Assembly: GCA_002698785.1 (NCBI GenBank)
Contig: PAAG01000047.1
Location: forward strand, 310,001 to 374,000
DNA: 64,000 nucleotides
Source of the DNA: Verrucomicrobiales bacterium
GTDB lineage: Bacteria; Verrucomicrobiota; Verrucomicrobiia; Verrucomicrobiales; DEV007
Direction: 5' to 3'
Shown here: positions 43,306 through 52,836 of the stretch, piece by piece
Layout of the letters: every line of letters starts with the position of its first letter
Numbering within the stretch: the stretch's first letter is position 1
Made by a program: the position numbers and the translations under genes
The notes under the pieces: generated by a model
The model's database searches: none
What the model saw: only the letters and a program-made list of their open reading frames with translations
What the model was told of the DNA's origin: nothing

Positions 43306-43905
43306 ATGACTACGCCTCCCCCAACACCGCCGCCTGTCCCCGCAACTTCAGGCCAGTCTCCTACGGGTGCCAAGTGGCCGAAGGTCCTCGGCATCATTCT
43401 ACTCGTGTTCGGAGTACTGGGGCTCGGACAAGGATTACTGGCACCAGCATCCGTCTTCCTCACCAAGGAACAGATGCAGAGCTTTGTAGACATGGGAGCC
43501 GAGCAGGAGCAAGTCGACGAATACATTTCCCAACTCAAGAGCCAAAGCTACCTCTCGGGCGCCGTATACGCCATCTTGGGAGCACTTCTGCTGACAGGCG
43601 GAATACTGATGCTAAAGCGCCGAAAGGTCTGCTCACCATTATTGCAGACATGGGCTGTCCTGAAAATCCTCGGCGGCGGATTTGTCATCTTTCGCCAGAT
43701 GAGCCTGACAGAACTTCAGATGGAGATCATGATGGTCGACTCCAACACCATGGGAGGCAAGGAAGCCGAAATGATGGAATCGATCTTCGACTATTCGATG
43801 AAGATCGGAATGATCTTCGGCATTATTTTTCTCGCCGCACTTCCCATTTTCGTAATCATCTGGCTGAACCGGTCGAAAATTCGTGACCAGATACAAGCCT
43901 GGTAA
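43306..43905 (+). CDS. Small integral membrane protein
   Basis: A 199-residue protein with a Pro/Thr-rich N-terminus, then four predicted membrane helices (VLGIILLVFGVLGLGQGLL; LSGAVYAILGALLLTGGILM; TWAVLKILGGGFVIF; IGMIFGIIFLAALPIFVII). A hydrophilic Met/Glu-rich loop (LQMEIMMVDSNTMGGKEAEM) lies before the last helix. No family is recognised. It ends in a hairpin shared with the convergent TPR-like gene. Confidence 0.78.
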   Translation: MTTPPPTPPPVPATSGQSPTGAKWPKVLGIILLVFGVLGLGQGLLAPASVFLTKEQMQSFVDMGAEQEQVDEYISQLKSQSYLSGAVYAILGALLLTGGILMLKRRKVCSPLLQTWAVLKILGGGFVIFRQMSLTELQMEIMMVDSNTMGGKEAEMMESIFDYSMKIGMIFGIIFLAALPIFVIIWLNRSKIRDQIQAW

Positions 43906-43928
43906 AGGAGAGAATCACTCTCCTTTTT
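43904..43928. terminator. Bidirectional terminator overlapping both stop codons
   Basis: AAAGGAGAG (43904-43912) pairs with CTCTCCTTT (43918-43926) around the loop AATCA, with T on the plus side and A on the other. The plus-strand stop TAA (43903-43905) enters the stem and the minus-strand stop lies in the loop (43915-43917). Confidence 0.85.
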
Positions 43929-44955
43929 CCTTAGCTTTCCCCTTTTCTGCATCGCCTTCAGCAGGCTTTGCCTCTTCCGCTGGTTTCTCCTCTTTGGGAG
44001 GAGCCACAAACTTCGGCAGCGGAGGCCGCTGGGCATATTTGCGAATGTCTTCCGGCATGATGTCCGTGCCGAATCGCTTGCTGAAAGTGAATGCGAGACT
44101 CTGCATCTCAGCCACTGCTCTTTCGCTTTCCTTTGCCAGAGCAGGATCTTCCGACTGCATCGTCATGGCAGCACCCATCGCCAGCTTGCTCATGAGAGGA
44201 TCGTATCCATGGCCAAGAGTGAAGGCACGATAGTAATCATCGAGAGCGTTATTTGTGTCACCCTCCGCCTCATACACTTTCGCACGAAGATAGGAAAGTT
44301 GAGCAGCGTCCGCAGGTGGCATCTCTTTGAATTTCGGAGCGGGGAGCAACTTGGCTTCTCCAAGAACTGGCTCCTGATACGCTTCCAAAGCGGCTTTCAA
44401 ATCTTCAGTTTTCTTTGCTCCGAGCATTCCCCAGAGCTTGATCATTTGATAAGGGTGCTGATACACCTCTCCAAGCTTCGACTCGACAGTCTGTCCCGCC
44501 TTGGACTCTGCCAACTGCAGTAGTGAGCCATACTGACCGGCCCTCCGGAGGCTCTCCATGTGATAGAAGAAAGCCTCGGAAGCAAAATTCTGCGGGGCAT
44601 TCAGGATGATCGCGTAGTTCCGAGCTACCTGCCCGAACATGGCAGCTGCCTCGGCATAATTTCCGGCGTTGAACTGCGTCCTCGCATTCGAGAGAGCTTC
44701 GGCGCGTTCTTCGATAAAAATCGCCTTATTCAATCCCTCGCCAGCAATCTGCGTATACGGAACGGGAGCCCCTTGTCCACCAGAAGCCGTCGCAAACAGG
44801 AGCGCCTGATCGTTGGCATTCTGAATGAATCCCTGCCTTCTGGTGCCATCAGACATTGCCAGGACCGCCTGGACCTCTCTGACCGGTCCGCCATCCTGCG
44901 CAATCAATCCGCTGACGCCCAAAACAAGTGCTGAGAAAATAGTAATTTTTTTCAT
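43915..44955 (-). CDS. Secreted TPR-like protein
   Basis: A 346-residue protein with a signal peptide (IFSALVLGVSGLIAQ), a small beta domain (VLAMSDGTRRQGFIQ), then helix-turn-helix repeats like TPRs (ARTQFNAGNYAEAAAMFGQV; RAKVYEAEGDTNNALDDYYR). The C-terminus is Lys/Glu/Pro-rich. It follows the large TPR protein by 33 bases and completes the ExbB/ExbD/TPR operon. It probably acts in the periplasm with the TPR partner and the ExbB/D motor. Confidence 0.8.
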   Translation of the reverse strand: MKKITIFSALVLGVSGLIAQDGGPVREVQAVLAMSDGTRRQGFIQNANDQALLFATASGGQGAPVPYTQIAGEGLNKAIFIEERAEALSNARTQFNAGNYAEAAAMFGQVARNYAIILNAPQNFASEAFFYHMESLRRAGQYGSLLQLAESKAGQTVESKLGEVYQHPYQMIKLWGMLGAKKTEDLKAALEAYQEPVLGEAKLLPAPKFKEMPPADAAQLSYLRAKVYEAEGDTNNALDDYYRAFTLGHGYDPLMSKLAMGAAMTMQSEDPALAKESERAVAEMQSLAFTFSKRFGTDIMPEDIRKYAQRPPLPKFVAPPKEEKPAEEAKPAEGDAEKGKAKEKGE

Positions 44956-44988
44956 TTCGAAATCTTTCTAGTCTTCCACCGGGCGCGA

Positions 44989-47900
44989 TTAGTTGGGCTC
45001 CGCGATACCCAGTTCGATGAGGATCTGCTGCTCTTCCTCAGGAGTAATGTTTAAATCTGTCTTCATCTGCTCGACATCTCGACGAAGTCGGCGAAGAGCC
45101 CCGGACGGAACATCCTCGTCGGTCAATTTCTGCCACTGATAGAGATACTTCCGGGTAAGTTTGTAGAGAGAAAGCTCGCGAGCTCTCTTCTCTGCCTGAG
45201 CCTCCGGAGTGGATGTGTCCATCTTCTCGAAGTCGGCGAGGCTGTTTGGAATGTACTTCTCCCATGCCTGCACCACCCAGTCGTAGTAAACCGCATAGGT
45301 CGAAACCACAGAAAGATACGCCCTGTTCGCTCCCACAGGATCATTCAGCTCATCGAGGACTGTGCCCATGAGGAAACCAGCCTCAGCCCGCTTCTCGCGC
45401 TCCTTCTTGAACATCCACTTCTCCTTGTTGATGATGTCCAGATTCGCGAGCGCATCCTTCCATTCTTCGCTCTTGATGTGAAGCTTGGCGAGATTCAAAT
45501 GCGCTTCCGGAGTCAGGTCCCGGTCCTCATATTTGTTGATGACTCGGCGAAATCTCTCACGCGCAGACTGAATCTTTGCAGGGTCGGCTGCTCGCATTTC
45601 GATTCCCGCGAGGGCCATTTCTGCAGGTGCTTTGAACTGGTCCACTTCCGGGTTCGTCCGCGCGAGAAGCTCCTCGAAGTAAGGAACCCCCAGGAAAGGG
45701 TTATCAGAATTGGCGAAATATTTGCCAACCTGCTGAAGAGCAAACGCGGAGAGTTTCCGAATGTCGAACTTCCTCAGGTCCTCGAAGACCGCTGCAATCT
45801 GTGATTCCACCTTGGCGTATTCGGGAGAATCTTTCTCCATCTTCTTCCTGTGCTCCTGCAGCACGATGACCTGCTGAATCTTCAGCCAGGTAAGAAGAGC
45901 CTGATTGGCAGGATCGATCCCAGGGAAGTTGTTCAATGTTGCCAAAGTCTCCTCAATACCTCGAATACGAACCGATGCTTCCGCATAAGAACCAATCGCC
46001 TGGCGCAGCAAGGTCACATCCTGTTGCTCGGAAGGCTTGCTACCGAGGAAAAGAATCATCTTCTCTACCTGCTCCAATCCTTCTTCTCCCCTTCCCTTGG
46101 CTTCCAGATGCTCAAGAGAGAAAATGGAAATCTGCGGCTCCCAATACGTCCCTTCGTAATCGGGAAAGAAAGCGTCGAACTGAGCAATCCCCTTATCGAT
46201 TTCTCCGTCCGTGTAGTACATCTCAGCGGACTTCCACAAGCCTTCACTGACAGACTCTTTGTGAAAATCGAGACGATCCGGGTCGCTCTTTTCCGAAGCC
46301 TGACCAGCCTCAACAGCAGCAAGATAGGAGTCCAAAGCAGCTTGACGCCACTCGGCTTTCTTCTCCTCCTGCTCCTGTCCAAGCGCTGCAGACTGCACCG
46401 TGTACGCATCGCCTCGAATGTTCATCACGCGTCCAACTTGGAAGGAATCCGGACGCTCTTCCTTCAGACGGTCCGCTGCTGTAATCGCTGCGGGGTAATC
46501 CTGGAGATTGAATCGCGCGATCGCCAAATCTGCGAGAGCTGCATCAAGGAATCGCTCAGACTCCGGGAACGCTTTCAGGAACTCTTCAGCCTGATCAGCA
46601 GCGTCACGCATTTTTCCAAGAATGAGAGAATTGCTCTCGCGATGGAACATTACGATTTCGCGGTTGCCGCCATCCGGATAGTTCTTCACGTATTCCGCAA
46701 ACGGCTCCTCAGCTTCTTCATGGCGCTTCAAAGTGTACAGCGCGAGAGAATACAGCGCGTCGCCCAATTCCCGCTGGGCATCGCCCGCGTCATATTGCTC
46801 ACGTACCCGCTCTGCGACTCGAATCACTTCTTCGTAATTTCCCGAAGTGAACAGAGATTGAAGCATGAAAGTGGAAACATTGTTCCGGAGTTCATGCTCC
46901 TCTGGCATCTCCGCCATGAACTTCTCCCCAAAATACTGTGCTGCGCTGTAGTCACCCAATGATGAAGAAAGTCGAGACGCTTCGTGCAGAATCTCTGCAC
47001 GCAAAGTCGGGTTCACGTCAGGATAATGCTCCGCAAGGTGCCAGTATAGGACACGGGGGCCGTGCAGGTTCCCCATTCCCTGATAGCACTTCGCCATCAA
47101 CTGCAGAGTCTCCACATCCGGGTGCGTCTCTGATGCCTCACGAGCATCCAACTGTGCCAGCAACTGCTGATACCCCGAGGGAACACCCGCGCCGATAGGA
47201 AGCCGGGCCAGCCCGAGTTCAATGTCTTCTCTGATCTCAGACGTCGTCGGCACGTAGGAAAGGTAGCGCAGAGCGAGCGGATACATCCGTGCTCTAGTCG
47301 AATCAAAAGCCAGTTTGCGAAGGCGATCGACAAAGCCGTAGCGGAACTGGTCGAAGGGAGAAAGCCGGATAAAGTCCCCGTTCTTATCAAGGAATGCGTG
47401 AGCTGTTTCCTCGATCTTCTCAATAGCTGCATCATCGTCACCTGCCGCCTGTGCCTGCTCTGCCCAAGCGACACCGAGTTCGAGCACCCCCTGCATCAGG
47501 AATGGAGGCTGCACATTCCACTCCTGGCGATTATCAAAAAGTTCCTGCACCGTGGCCACGCCCTCTTCGAATCGGCCCAGCGCCATCAGAGAATTTCCGT
47601 AGCGGAGTTTGAAGCTGTTCCTTACCTGGGACAGCTCTGCAGGATCGGGATTGGAGGCGAGATACTCGTCGTACAGCTTCAACGCTTCTTCGTGATTCCC
47701 CAACTGCGCTTTACAGAATCCATACTGAAACTTACCCAGGTTTTTCCGCTTGTTGGTGGTATCGATAGGAGTCTCGACGAAATCAGCCATCTCATCCGAT
47801 TCCACACACAACTTGAAAGCTTCGTGAGCATCCTCAAATCGACCTTGAGGAAGAAGTGTCATCCCGTAGTCGAAAAATACTCCACCAGCAGCAGCACCGT

Positions 47901-48114
47901 AATCTTCGAAAAGAGTCTCCCTGCCGCCAGACAGGTCGATCAATTTTTCAAACGTCTTCGAGGCCTCGACATGATCGCCTGACATACTCAACTCACCAGC
48001 CTTCTGGTAGAGAGCCTCAAAACTCTCATCCTCCTGCGCATCGGACGCGGACGGTAAAACACACAACCCCACCAAAGGCAGGAAACAAAGAACTTTGCGA
48101 AACCAACTATTCAT
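44989..48114 (-). CDS. Large secreted TPR-repeat protein
   Basis: A 1041-residue protein with a signal peptide (VLCFLPLVGLCVLPSASDA) and tetratricopeptide-like repeats along most of its length, for example LYQKAGELSMSGDHVEASKT and YALALYTLKRHEEAEEPFAE-like units. Such proteins are common partners of ExbB/ExbD genes in Verrucomicrobia and Planctomycetes. It starts 15 bases after the third ExbD stop, so it is co-transcribed. It is likely a periplasmic scaffold that receives energy from the ion-driven motor. Confidence 0.88.
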   Translation of the reverse strand: MNSWFRKVLCFLPLVGLCVLPSASDAQEDESFEALYQKAGELSMSGDHVEASKTFEKLIDLSGGRETLFEDYGAAAGGVFFDYGMTLLPQGRFEDAHEAFKLCVESDEMADFVETPIDTTNKRKNLGKFQYGFCKAQLGNHEEALKLYDEYLASNPDPAELSQVRNSFKLRYGNSLMALGRFEEGVATVQELFDNRQEWNVQPPFLMQGVLELGVAWAEQAQAAGDDDAAIEKIEETAHAFLDKNGDFIRLSPFDQFRYGFVDRLRKLAFDSTRARMYPLALRYLSYVPTTSEIREDIELGLARLPIGAGVPSGYQQLLAQLDAREASETHPDVETLQLMAKCYQGMGNLHGPRVLYWHLAEHYPDVNPTLRAEILHEASRLSSSLGDYSAAQYFGEKFMAEMPEEHELRNNVSTFMLQSLFTSGNYEEVIRVAERVREQYDAGDAQRELGDALYSLALYTLKRHEEAEEPFAEYVKNYPDGGNREIVMFHRESNSLILGKMRDAADQAEEFLKAFPESERFLDAALADLAIARFNLQDYPAAITAADRLKEERPDSFQVGRVMNIRGDAYTVQSAALGQEQEEKKAEWRQAALDSYLAAVEAGQASEKSDPDRLDFHKESVSEGLWKSAEMYYTDGEIDKGIAQFDAFFPDYEGTYWEPQISIFSLEHLEAKGRGEEGLEQVEKMILFLGSKPSEQQDVTLLRQAIGSYAEASVRIRGIEETLATLNNFPGIDPANQALLTWLKIQQVIVLQEHRKKMEKDSPEYAKVESQIAAVFEDLRKFDIRKLSAFALQQVGKYFANSDNPFLGVPYFEELLARTNPEVDQFKAPAEMALAGIEMRAADPAKIQSARERFRRVINKYEDRDLTPEAHLNLAKLHIKSEEWKDALANLDIINKEKWMFKKEREKRAEAGFLMGTVLDELNDPVGANRAYLSVVSTYAVYYDWVVQAWEKYIPNSLADFEKMDTSTPEAQAEKRARELSLYKLTRKYLYQWQKLTDEDVPSGALRRLRRDVEQMKTDLNITPEEEQQILIELGIAEPN

Positions 48115-48129
48115 TTAACTAACAAAAAA

Positions 48130-48600
48130 CTATTTATCGGAAAACCACGAATCCTCGAACATCACATTTTTGATGCCGACTTTAGAAAGGCAATTCATCA
48201 CATCTATTAAGCGCTGCCCAGACACTGAATCGTCTACATTGAGGTTCACTCGGGCAAACTCGACCTCCCCCATTACCCTGCATGCCTCCACATAGGTCCG
48301 GAGTCTGTCCTCCAAAACGATCAGATTCCGGTTGGAAGGATCGGCATCGACCAACTCCTCTTCATACAGAACATTCCCGATCTCATCGACACGAATGTGA
48401 GGGTGTTCGTACTCCCTCTCGGCCACGGCCGTGGCATCTGGATCTTCAGTTGGGATTTTCGCCTCCAGATCCCCTTCACGAGGATCAAGGGTGGAAGTCA
48501 CGAGAAAATAGATCAGCAGAAGAAAACCGACATCGATCAGGGAAGAAGTATCCAACCGGTATTTGTCGCTTTCAGTATCTCTGCCAATCTTGCTTATCAT
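48130..48600 (-). CDS. ExbD/TolR-family protein (third copy)
   Basis: A 156-residue protein with one membrane helix containing the proton-carrying Asp: DTSSLIDVGFLLLIYFLVTS, Asp23. The periplasmic part resembles the second copy (LRTYVEACRVMGEVEFARVN). It couples the ExbB ion channel to periplasmic partners. It is followed after 15 bases by the large TPR gene. Confidence 0.92.
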   Translation of the reverse strand: MISKIGRDTESDKYRLDTSSLIDVGFLLLIYFLVTSTLDPREGDLEAKIPTEDPDATAVAEREYEHPHIRVDEIGNVLYEEELVDADPSNRNLIVLEDRLRTYVEACRVMGEVEFARVNLNVDDSVSGQRLIDVMNCLSKVGIKNVMFEDSWFSDK

Positions 48601-48647
48601 GCTCCACGGGGAGAACAGGAGGATTCACCGCAACGCGGGGGGCAGCG

Positions 48648-49100
48648 CTATTCGTCGGTGAATCCGGTAATGGTTACGTTAGTAATATCGACGTCCGGAT
48701 CCGCCAATGCGTTCAAAACATCGATAAATCTTTGCCCTTTGGCCGCATCGTTTGCCGCGATAATCACGAGCGGTTCGGAATCTGTCAGGCGCGCGCTCTC
48801 AGCATACGTCCGCAAACGGTCAAGCAACAGCGGCACTTCCCGAGACTCGGCATCGGTGTCTAGAACCTCGTCGTTGAGCACGATGTGACCTGTGCCATTC
48901 ACCTCGATCGTCATCTGATCAATCTCGACTGCCGCACCGCTTCCGGAACTCGTCGGCATGGTCATGCCCAGATCGGCCTCTTTCGGATCTAGAGTCGAGG
49001 TGACGAGGAAATAAATCAGGAGGAGGAAACTGACGTCAATCAATGACGACATATCCAAACCTGGATCTTCTTCTTGGGGGGCTTTTCTGCGCGAAGCCAT
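48648..49100 (-). CDS. ExbD/TolR-family protein (second copy)
   Basis: A 150-residue protein with the ExbD helix and conserved Asp22 (DMSSLIDVSFLLLIYFLVTS). It is most like the third copy, sharing the TSTLDPxEADL start of the periplasmic domain. It sits between the other two ExbD genes with short gaps. Confidence 0.92.
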   Translation of the reverse strand: MASRRKAPQEEDPGLDMSSLIDVSFLLLIYFLVTSTLDPKEADLGMTMPTSSGSGAAVEIDQMTIEVNGTGHIVLNDEVLDTDAESREVPLLLDRLRTYAESARLTDSEPLVIIAANDAAKGQRFIDVLNALADPDVDITNVTITGFTDE

Positions 49101-49146
49101 AAATTCTTACTTCAGAATCAATTCTAATCAGAAATCGAAAGGAATG

Positions 49147-49602
49147 TCACCTCTCGACTACATAACTACCGAAAATAACCTCGGAAACCCCCGCTTCTCC
49201 AGCAGCCTTGACCACCCGTTTGATCTCCCGGGTGTCCACTGCCTCGTCAGCTCGGAGGTTCAGGCGAATGGGATTGACTCCATTTGCTTCCATTTGGATG
49301 CGAAGTTGATCGACGTAATCAATAATCGCCTCAGTAGTAGGAAGTTCCTGCTGATCCTGAGCCCAGACACTTCCGTCTTCCAGAACGTTCACCACGATTC
49401 GACCAGTGGCCACCTTGGCAACAACCGCGTTGTCAGCCGTCGGTGGCTTTACCCGCTTATCGATTTTCAGGATGATGAGGTGCGAACTGACCATAAAGAA
49501 AATCAGGAGCAGAAAGACAAGGTCGATCATCGACGACATATCCATCTCGAGATCCTCGGAATCGAGGCTCTCCATCGCTGCCTGTAGTTTCTGGGAGGCC
49601 AT
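49147..49602 (-). CDS. ExbD/TolR-family protein (first copy)
   Basis: A 151-residue protein with the membrane Asp27 (DMSSMIDLVFLLLIFFMVSS). Its periplasmic domain (RIVVNVLEDGSVWAQDQQEL) differs from the two others, suggesting a distinct partner. It lies 50 bases after the ExbB stop. Confidence 0.93.
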   Translation of the reverse strand: MASQKLQAAMESLDSEDLEMDMSSMIDLVFLLLIFFMVSSHLIILKIDKRVKPPTADNAVVAKVATGRIVVNVLEDGSVWAQDQQELPTTEAIIDYVDQLRIQMEANGVNPIRLNLRADEAVDTREIKRVVKAAGEAGVSEVIFGSYVVER

Positions 49603-49652
49603 GCAGTAAGTGTAAGGGAAAGGTTACCGTTCAGTCGAGATTATCCTATGGA

Positions 49653-50468
49653 TTATCCTTCGGAGATACCTTCTGGAACCTTCGCCAACTGCTGGTCGGC
49701 ATTCACCGTTCCAACCGCGTAATCAAGACCCTCGATAGCCGTGTCCTGAGCCTCGCTCACGAGCTTGTTAAAACGGTTCTTGAAGATGTAGAAACAGAAA
49801 ATACTTGGAATCGCAACCACAAGACCGCCAGCCGTGGTCATCAGGGCGAGCGAGATGTTTCCAGCCAACTGACTCGGATCAGCACCACCACTCAAGCCCA
49901 TGGTGTCGAACGCGAGAATCATACCGGCAACTGTTCCAAAAAGACCGATCATCGGGGCCGCCTGTGCGATAACGGAGAAGTATCCGATCCAGGACATGTA
50001 GCGGGAATTCTCACGAATCGAGAAGTCAGCGATCATGTCTTCCACCTTAGTGCGCCCGAGCGTTTCCGTGTCGGTTGCATCCACCAGAGGGTAGGCCGTG
50101 GAAACCATGCGACCAAGATAGGATGGATCCTGCGCTGCCGCGTCAATTGAGCTTCGAACGCGAACGTCAGCCATGTTTGCGAGGATTTCTTCTTTCAATC
50201 CTGCAGGAACAAATCGTTTACGAGACAGCTGCAGCGTATTGAACACCGCGAGTGTAATCATAAGAACGGAGAGCACACCGATTGGAACCATGAACCAGCC
50301 CGCATCGACAATTTTGTCCATTAGGGTCTTCGATTCAGCTGGGGCATCACCAGCCGCTTCCGCGGCTTCCTGCGCCCAGATATCGGGAGCAACGACTGCA
50401 AATAGCACGACCACAGCGAGTAAGATCAGATTGCGCTTCGATCGGAGAAATGACATGTGAGACAACAT
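49653..50468 (-). CDS. MotA/TolQ/ExbB-family proton channel protein
   Basis: A 271-residue protein with an N-terminal membrane segment or signal, a helix (WFMVPIGVLSVLMITLAVF) and the paired channel helices APMIGLFGTVAGMILAFDTM and ALMTTAGGLVVAIPSIFCFY. It uses the proton gradient with ExbD. ATG 50468 is used; ATG 50456 or 50519 are possible. It heads a six-gene operon with three ExbD genes and two TPR genes; no TonB is present. Confidence 0.93.
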   Translation of the reverse strand: MLSHMSFLRSKRNLILLAVVVLFAVVAPDIWAQEAAEAAGDAPAESKTLMDKIVDAGWFMVPIGVLSVLMITLAVFNTLQLSRKRFVPAGLKEEILANMADVRVRSSIDAAAQDPSYLGRMVSTAYPLVDATDTETLGRTKVEDMIADFSIRENSRYMSWIGYFSVIAQAAPMIGLFGTVAGMILAFDTMGLSGGADPSQLAGNISLALMTTAGGLVVAIPSIFCFYIFKNRFNKLVSEAQDTAIEGLDYAVGTVNADQQLAKVPEGISEG

Positions 50469-50555
50469 GGGTATGGGTTTATTCTTTGGGTAATATGGCA
50501 GGGGACGTTCTTGGGCCATTTCGCGAAATCTGTAAAGAAAAAACTGAAAATTACC

Positions 50556-51302
50556 TCACGCAATTTCTTCCGCGTCTGCGCCCTCGGTGATGTCGAGAAA
50601 GACGTCCTCCAGCGAACGGGAGCGCCCTCCTTCCACCAAACCACTTACCTCGTCGACAGTCCCGAGCGCCACTACCTTTCCGTGATTGATGATCCCGACC
50701 CGGTCGGCCAGCTCCTGGGCAACGTTCAGAAGGTGAGTGGAAAGGAAGACCGTGGTCCCATTCTCGCTCTGTCTCTTTAATTCTTCCTTTACGACCCGTG
50801 CGTTTCTGGGATCGAGCCCCACCATTGGCTCGTCAATGATAATAACCTCTGGTTCATGCAATAACGCAGAGGCAATGGCGAGACGCTGCTTTGTGCCGTG
50901 ACTGAGGTTTTCAATTCGCTGCCGCGCATACGGCCCCAGAGAAAACTGCTCCATCAGCTCCGGTGTTTTTCGTTTCGCCGTTTCCTGGTCGACTTCGAAA
51001 AGCTCGGCAATGAACGCCATAAACTCGACCGGGGTGAGCTTGTCGTAAAATTCGGCTACATCCGGGATATACCCGATGCGCCTTTTCGCCTCCTCCGGCT
51101 GTTTTTGAATGTCGAATCCACAGATCTTTGCCGTTCCCTCAGTCGGTTCCATCAACCCCGTCAGGAGTTTAATCGTCGTAGTCTTTCCAGCTGCGTTCGG
51201 TCCGAGAAAGGCAAAGAACTCACCCTGGGGAATATTCAGGTTCAGCTTGTCGAGTGCGAGCAGTTCGCCATAACGCATGGATAAATTTTCGATCTCAATC
51301 AT
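50556..51302 (-). CDS. ABC transporter ATP-binding protein
   Basis: A 248-residue ABC-2-type ATPase: Walker A LGPNAAGKTTTIKLL (near 34-42), signature NLSHGTKQRLAIASALL, Walker B VIIIDEPMVGLDP and the switch His in FLSTHLLNVAQEL. Its start overlaps the stop of the upstream gene by eight bases. No permease gene is in the window, so the transported substrate and membrane partner are unknown. Confidence 0.93.
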   Translation of the reverse strand: MIEIENLSMRYGELLALDKLNLNIPQGEFFAFLGPNAAGKTTTIKLLTGLMEPTEGTAKICGFDIQKQPEEAKRRIGYIPDVAEFYDKLTPVEFMAFIAELFEVDQETAKRKTPELMEQFSLGPYARQRIENLSHGTKQRLAIASALLHEPEVIIIDEPMVGLDPRNARVVKEELKRQSENGTTVFLSTHLLNVAQELADRVGIINHGKVVALGTVDEVSGLVEGGRSRSLEDVFLDITEGADAEEIA

Positions 51303-52101
51303 CTTCGGTATTCGCTCCTTCGGCCCGATAATAGTCTAGTGGGACCAGGATTTCTGAAATCGCCTCAAAACCCACATCCGTTTCAATTTGCAGCGGTTCC
51401 CCCACCTCACTCAAATAGACCCGCATCGACTGGCCCTGGTCAGGCAAAGTAAAAATCAGGAGATACGCGCGTTGCTCTCGCCCGCCAAAAGCAAAACGAC
51501 CCATCCGCGCTTCGACATCCCATTTGATCTCTCGTGGATCGAAAGCCCCATCGCCGAACAACGATCCCATGGGTAGCATATCCGTCGGGATCGGTGGCAA
51601 CCCGGTGTCGACCCGGCCCCGAACGTCGAGCATTTGCTGCTCTCCCATCACCGCGTCGATTCGATATTCGAGCGGTTTGCCGCCCAACTCGAGATGGGCC
51701 GTCATTCCTCGACTCGGCACTCTGGCTGACAGGTCCATCTGCTGAAAGGCCAGCGCTTCCGAAAAATCCATCGCCAGCTTCAAAAATACATCCACGACAG
51801 TAGCTCTCAGCTCTCGCTCGTAATGCTCGAAAGATGCTGTGACCGAAAGAAGTTTGGAGATATCTTTACTCTCGCGGGTAGTCCCTGAACCACCGGAGAC
51901 AGTGAGTTGCCCCCTTCGCTGCCCATTTTCGACCAACACCATTGTTGTCGAATCATTCCAGGCAAAAAAGACTTCGAAAACTTCACGGGGATCGACTTTT
52001 GCCATTCTCGATTCCGGCGGTGCCCAGATTACCGCGCACAGCCACCCGATACTTCCCAACCAGAACAAGACTACCACCAATACTACAACTCGAAAAAGCA
52101 T
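51295..52101 (-). CDS. Membrane-anchored hypothetical protein
   Basis: A 268-residue protein with one N-terminal membrane helix (VVVLVVVLFWLGSIGWLCAV) and a beta-rich domain outside (LELGGKPLEYRIDAVMGEQQ; AYLLIFTLPDQGQSMRVYL). No family is recognised. It overlaps the ABC ATPase gene by eight bases and follows nadD by 58 bases, so it may serve the same transporter. Confidence 0.75.
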   Translation of the reverse strand: MLFRVVVLVVVLFWLGSIGWLCAVIWAPPESRMAKVDPREVFEVFFAWNDSTTMVLVENGQRRGQLTVSGGSGTTRESKDISKLLSVTASFEHYERELRATVVDVFLKLAMDFSEALAFQQMDLSARVPSRGMTAHLELGGKPLEYRIDAVMGEQQMLDVRGRVDTGLPPIPTDMLPMGSLFGDGAFDPREIKWDVEARMGRFAFGGREQRAYLLIFTLPDQGQSMRVYLSEVGEPLQIETDVGFEAISEILVPLDYYRAEGANTEDD

Positions 52102-52159
52102 TCTGTCAGGATCAAAAACCGTCGGCGCTCAGCATGACGGGACGGAAAGCAACCGTCAA

Positions 52160-52765
52160 TCATTCAGTACCTTTGTTATCTCCATACAAGCCATTTTCAC
52201 GAATGAACTTCAGGACACCGCGTGGTAGCCAGTTGCTTCTTTCTTCCGGATTCGCCCGAATCTCAGTCGACGACGCAGGGTGGTCGAAAGCGACAGACGT
52301 ATGACGCCACCCCTCTCTTTCTTGTGCAGATACACCCGCCCGGTTGAGGATGATAAAATGCAGCAATTCCCGCAATATTTCTGGTTCTGCCCACTTATCG
52401 ATCTGGGCCCATTGATCCGTCCCGGCAATCCAGTGCCAGTCGACATCCTGCCGCTGTTTCGAAAAATGTTCCGCCGTCTGCCAGGAATAGCTGGGGCCGG
52501 GCCGATTCAACTCATAGTCCGATACCGTTGCCCATTCATATCCCATTTCGACCAGAGCAATTTTCAGCATCTCATGTCTTTGTTCCGCTGTTGCCCCCGT
52601 TTTTTCTTTGAAGGGCGATACGTAGCAAGGGAGAAACACAACTGACTCAAGACCAACAGCTTCCTTTGCGGCTTTCGCCATCTCCAGATGCCCGAAATGA
52701 ACCGGGTCGAACGATCCTCCGAGAATGCCGATCTTCCGCCGCCCTGATTCGTGGGAGTTTTTCAT
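52160..52765 (-). CDS. nadD: Nicotinate-nucleotide adenylyltransferase
   Basis: A 201-residue NadD. The nucleotidyltransferase motif GILGGSFDPVHFGHLEMA and the second motif PASSTEIRAN are clear, with WHWIAGTDQWAQIDKW in between. It makes nicotinate adenine dinucleotide for NAD synthesis. I start at ATG 52765, near the GGSFDP motif. It is divergent from corA across 71 bases. Confidence 0.95.
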   Translation of the reverse strand: MKNSHESGRRKIGILGGSFDPVHFGHLEMAKAAKEAVGLESVVFLPCYVSPFKEKTGATAEQRHEMLKIALVEMGYEWATVSDYELNRPGPSYSWQTAEHFSKQRQDVDWHWIAGTDQWAQIDKWAEPEILRELLHFIILNRAGVSAQEREGWRHTSVAFDHPASSTEIRANPEERSNWLPRGVLKFIRENGLYGDNKGTE

Positions 52766-52836
52766 TGCCAGCCACACTAGCCGAATCGTAACAATTTTCC
52801 ACGGTCGTTGATTCCAACAGCGTTTCCCATGGTTTT

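Noticed and set aside
45850-46962. Plus-strand open frame of 370 codons
   Set aside because: It is opposite the large TPR gene, which has a signal peptide and clear repeats.
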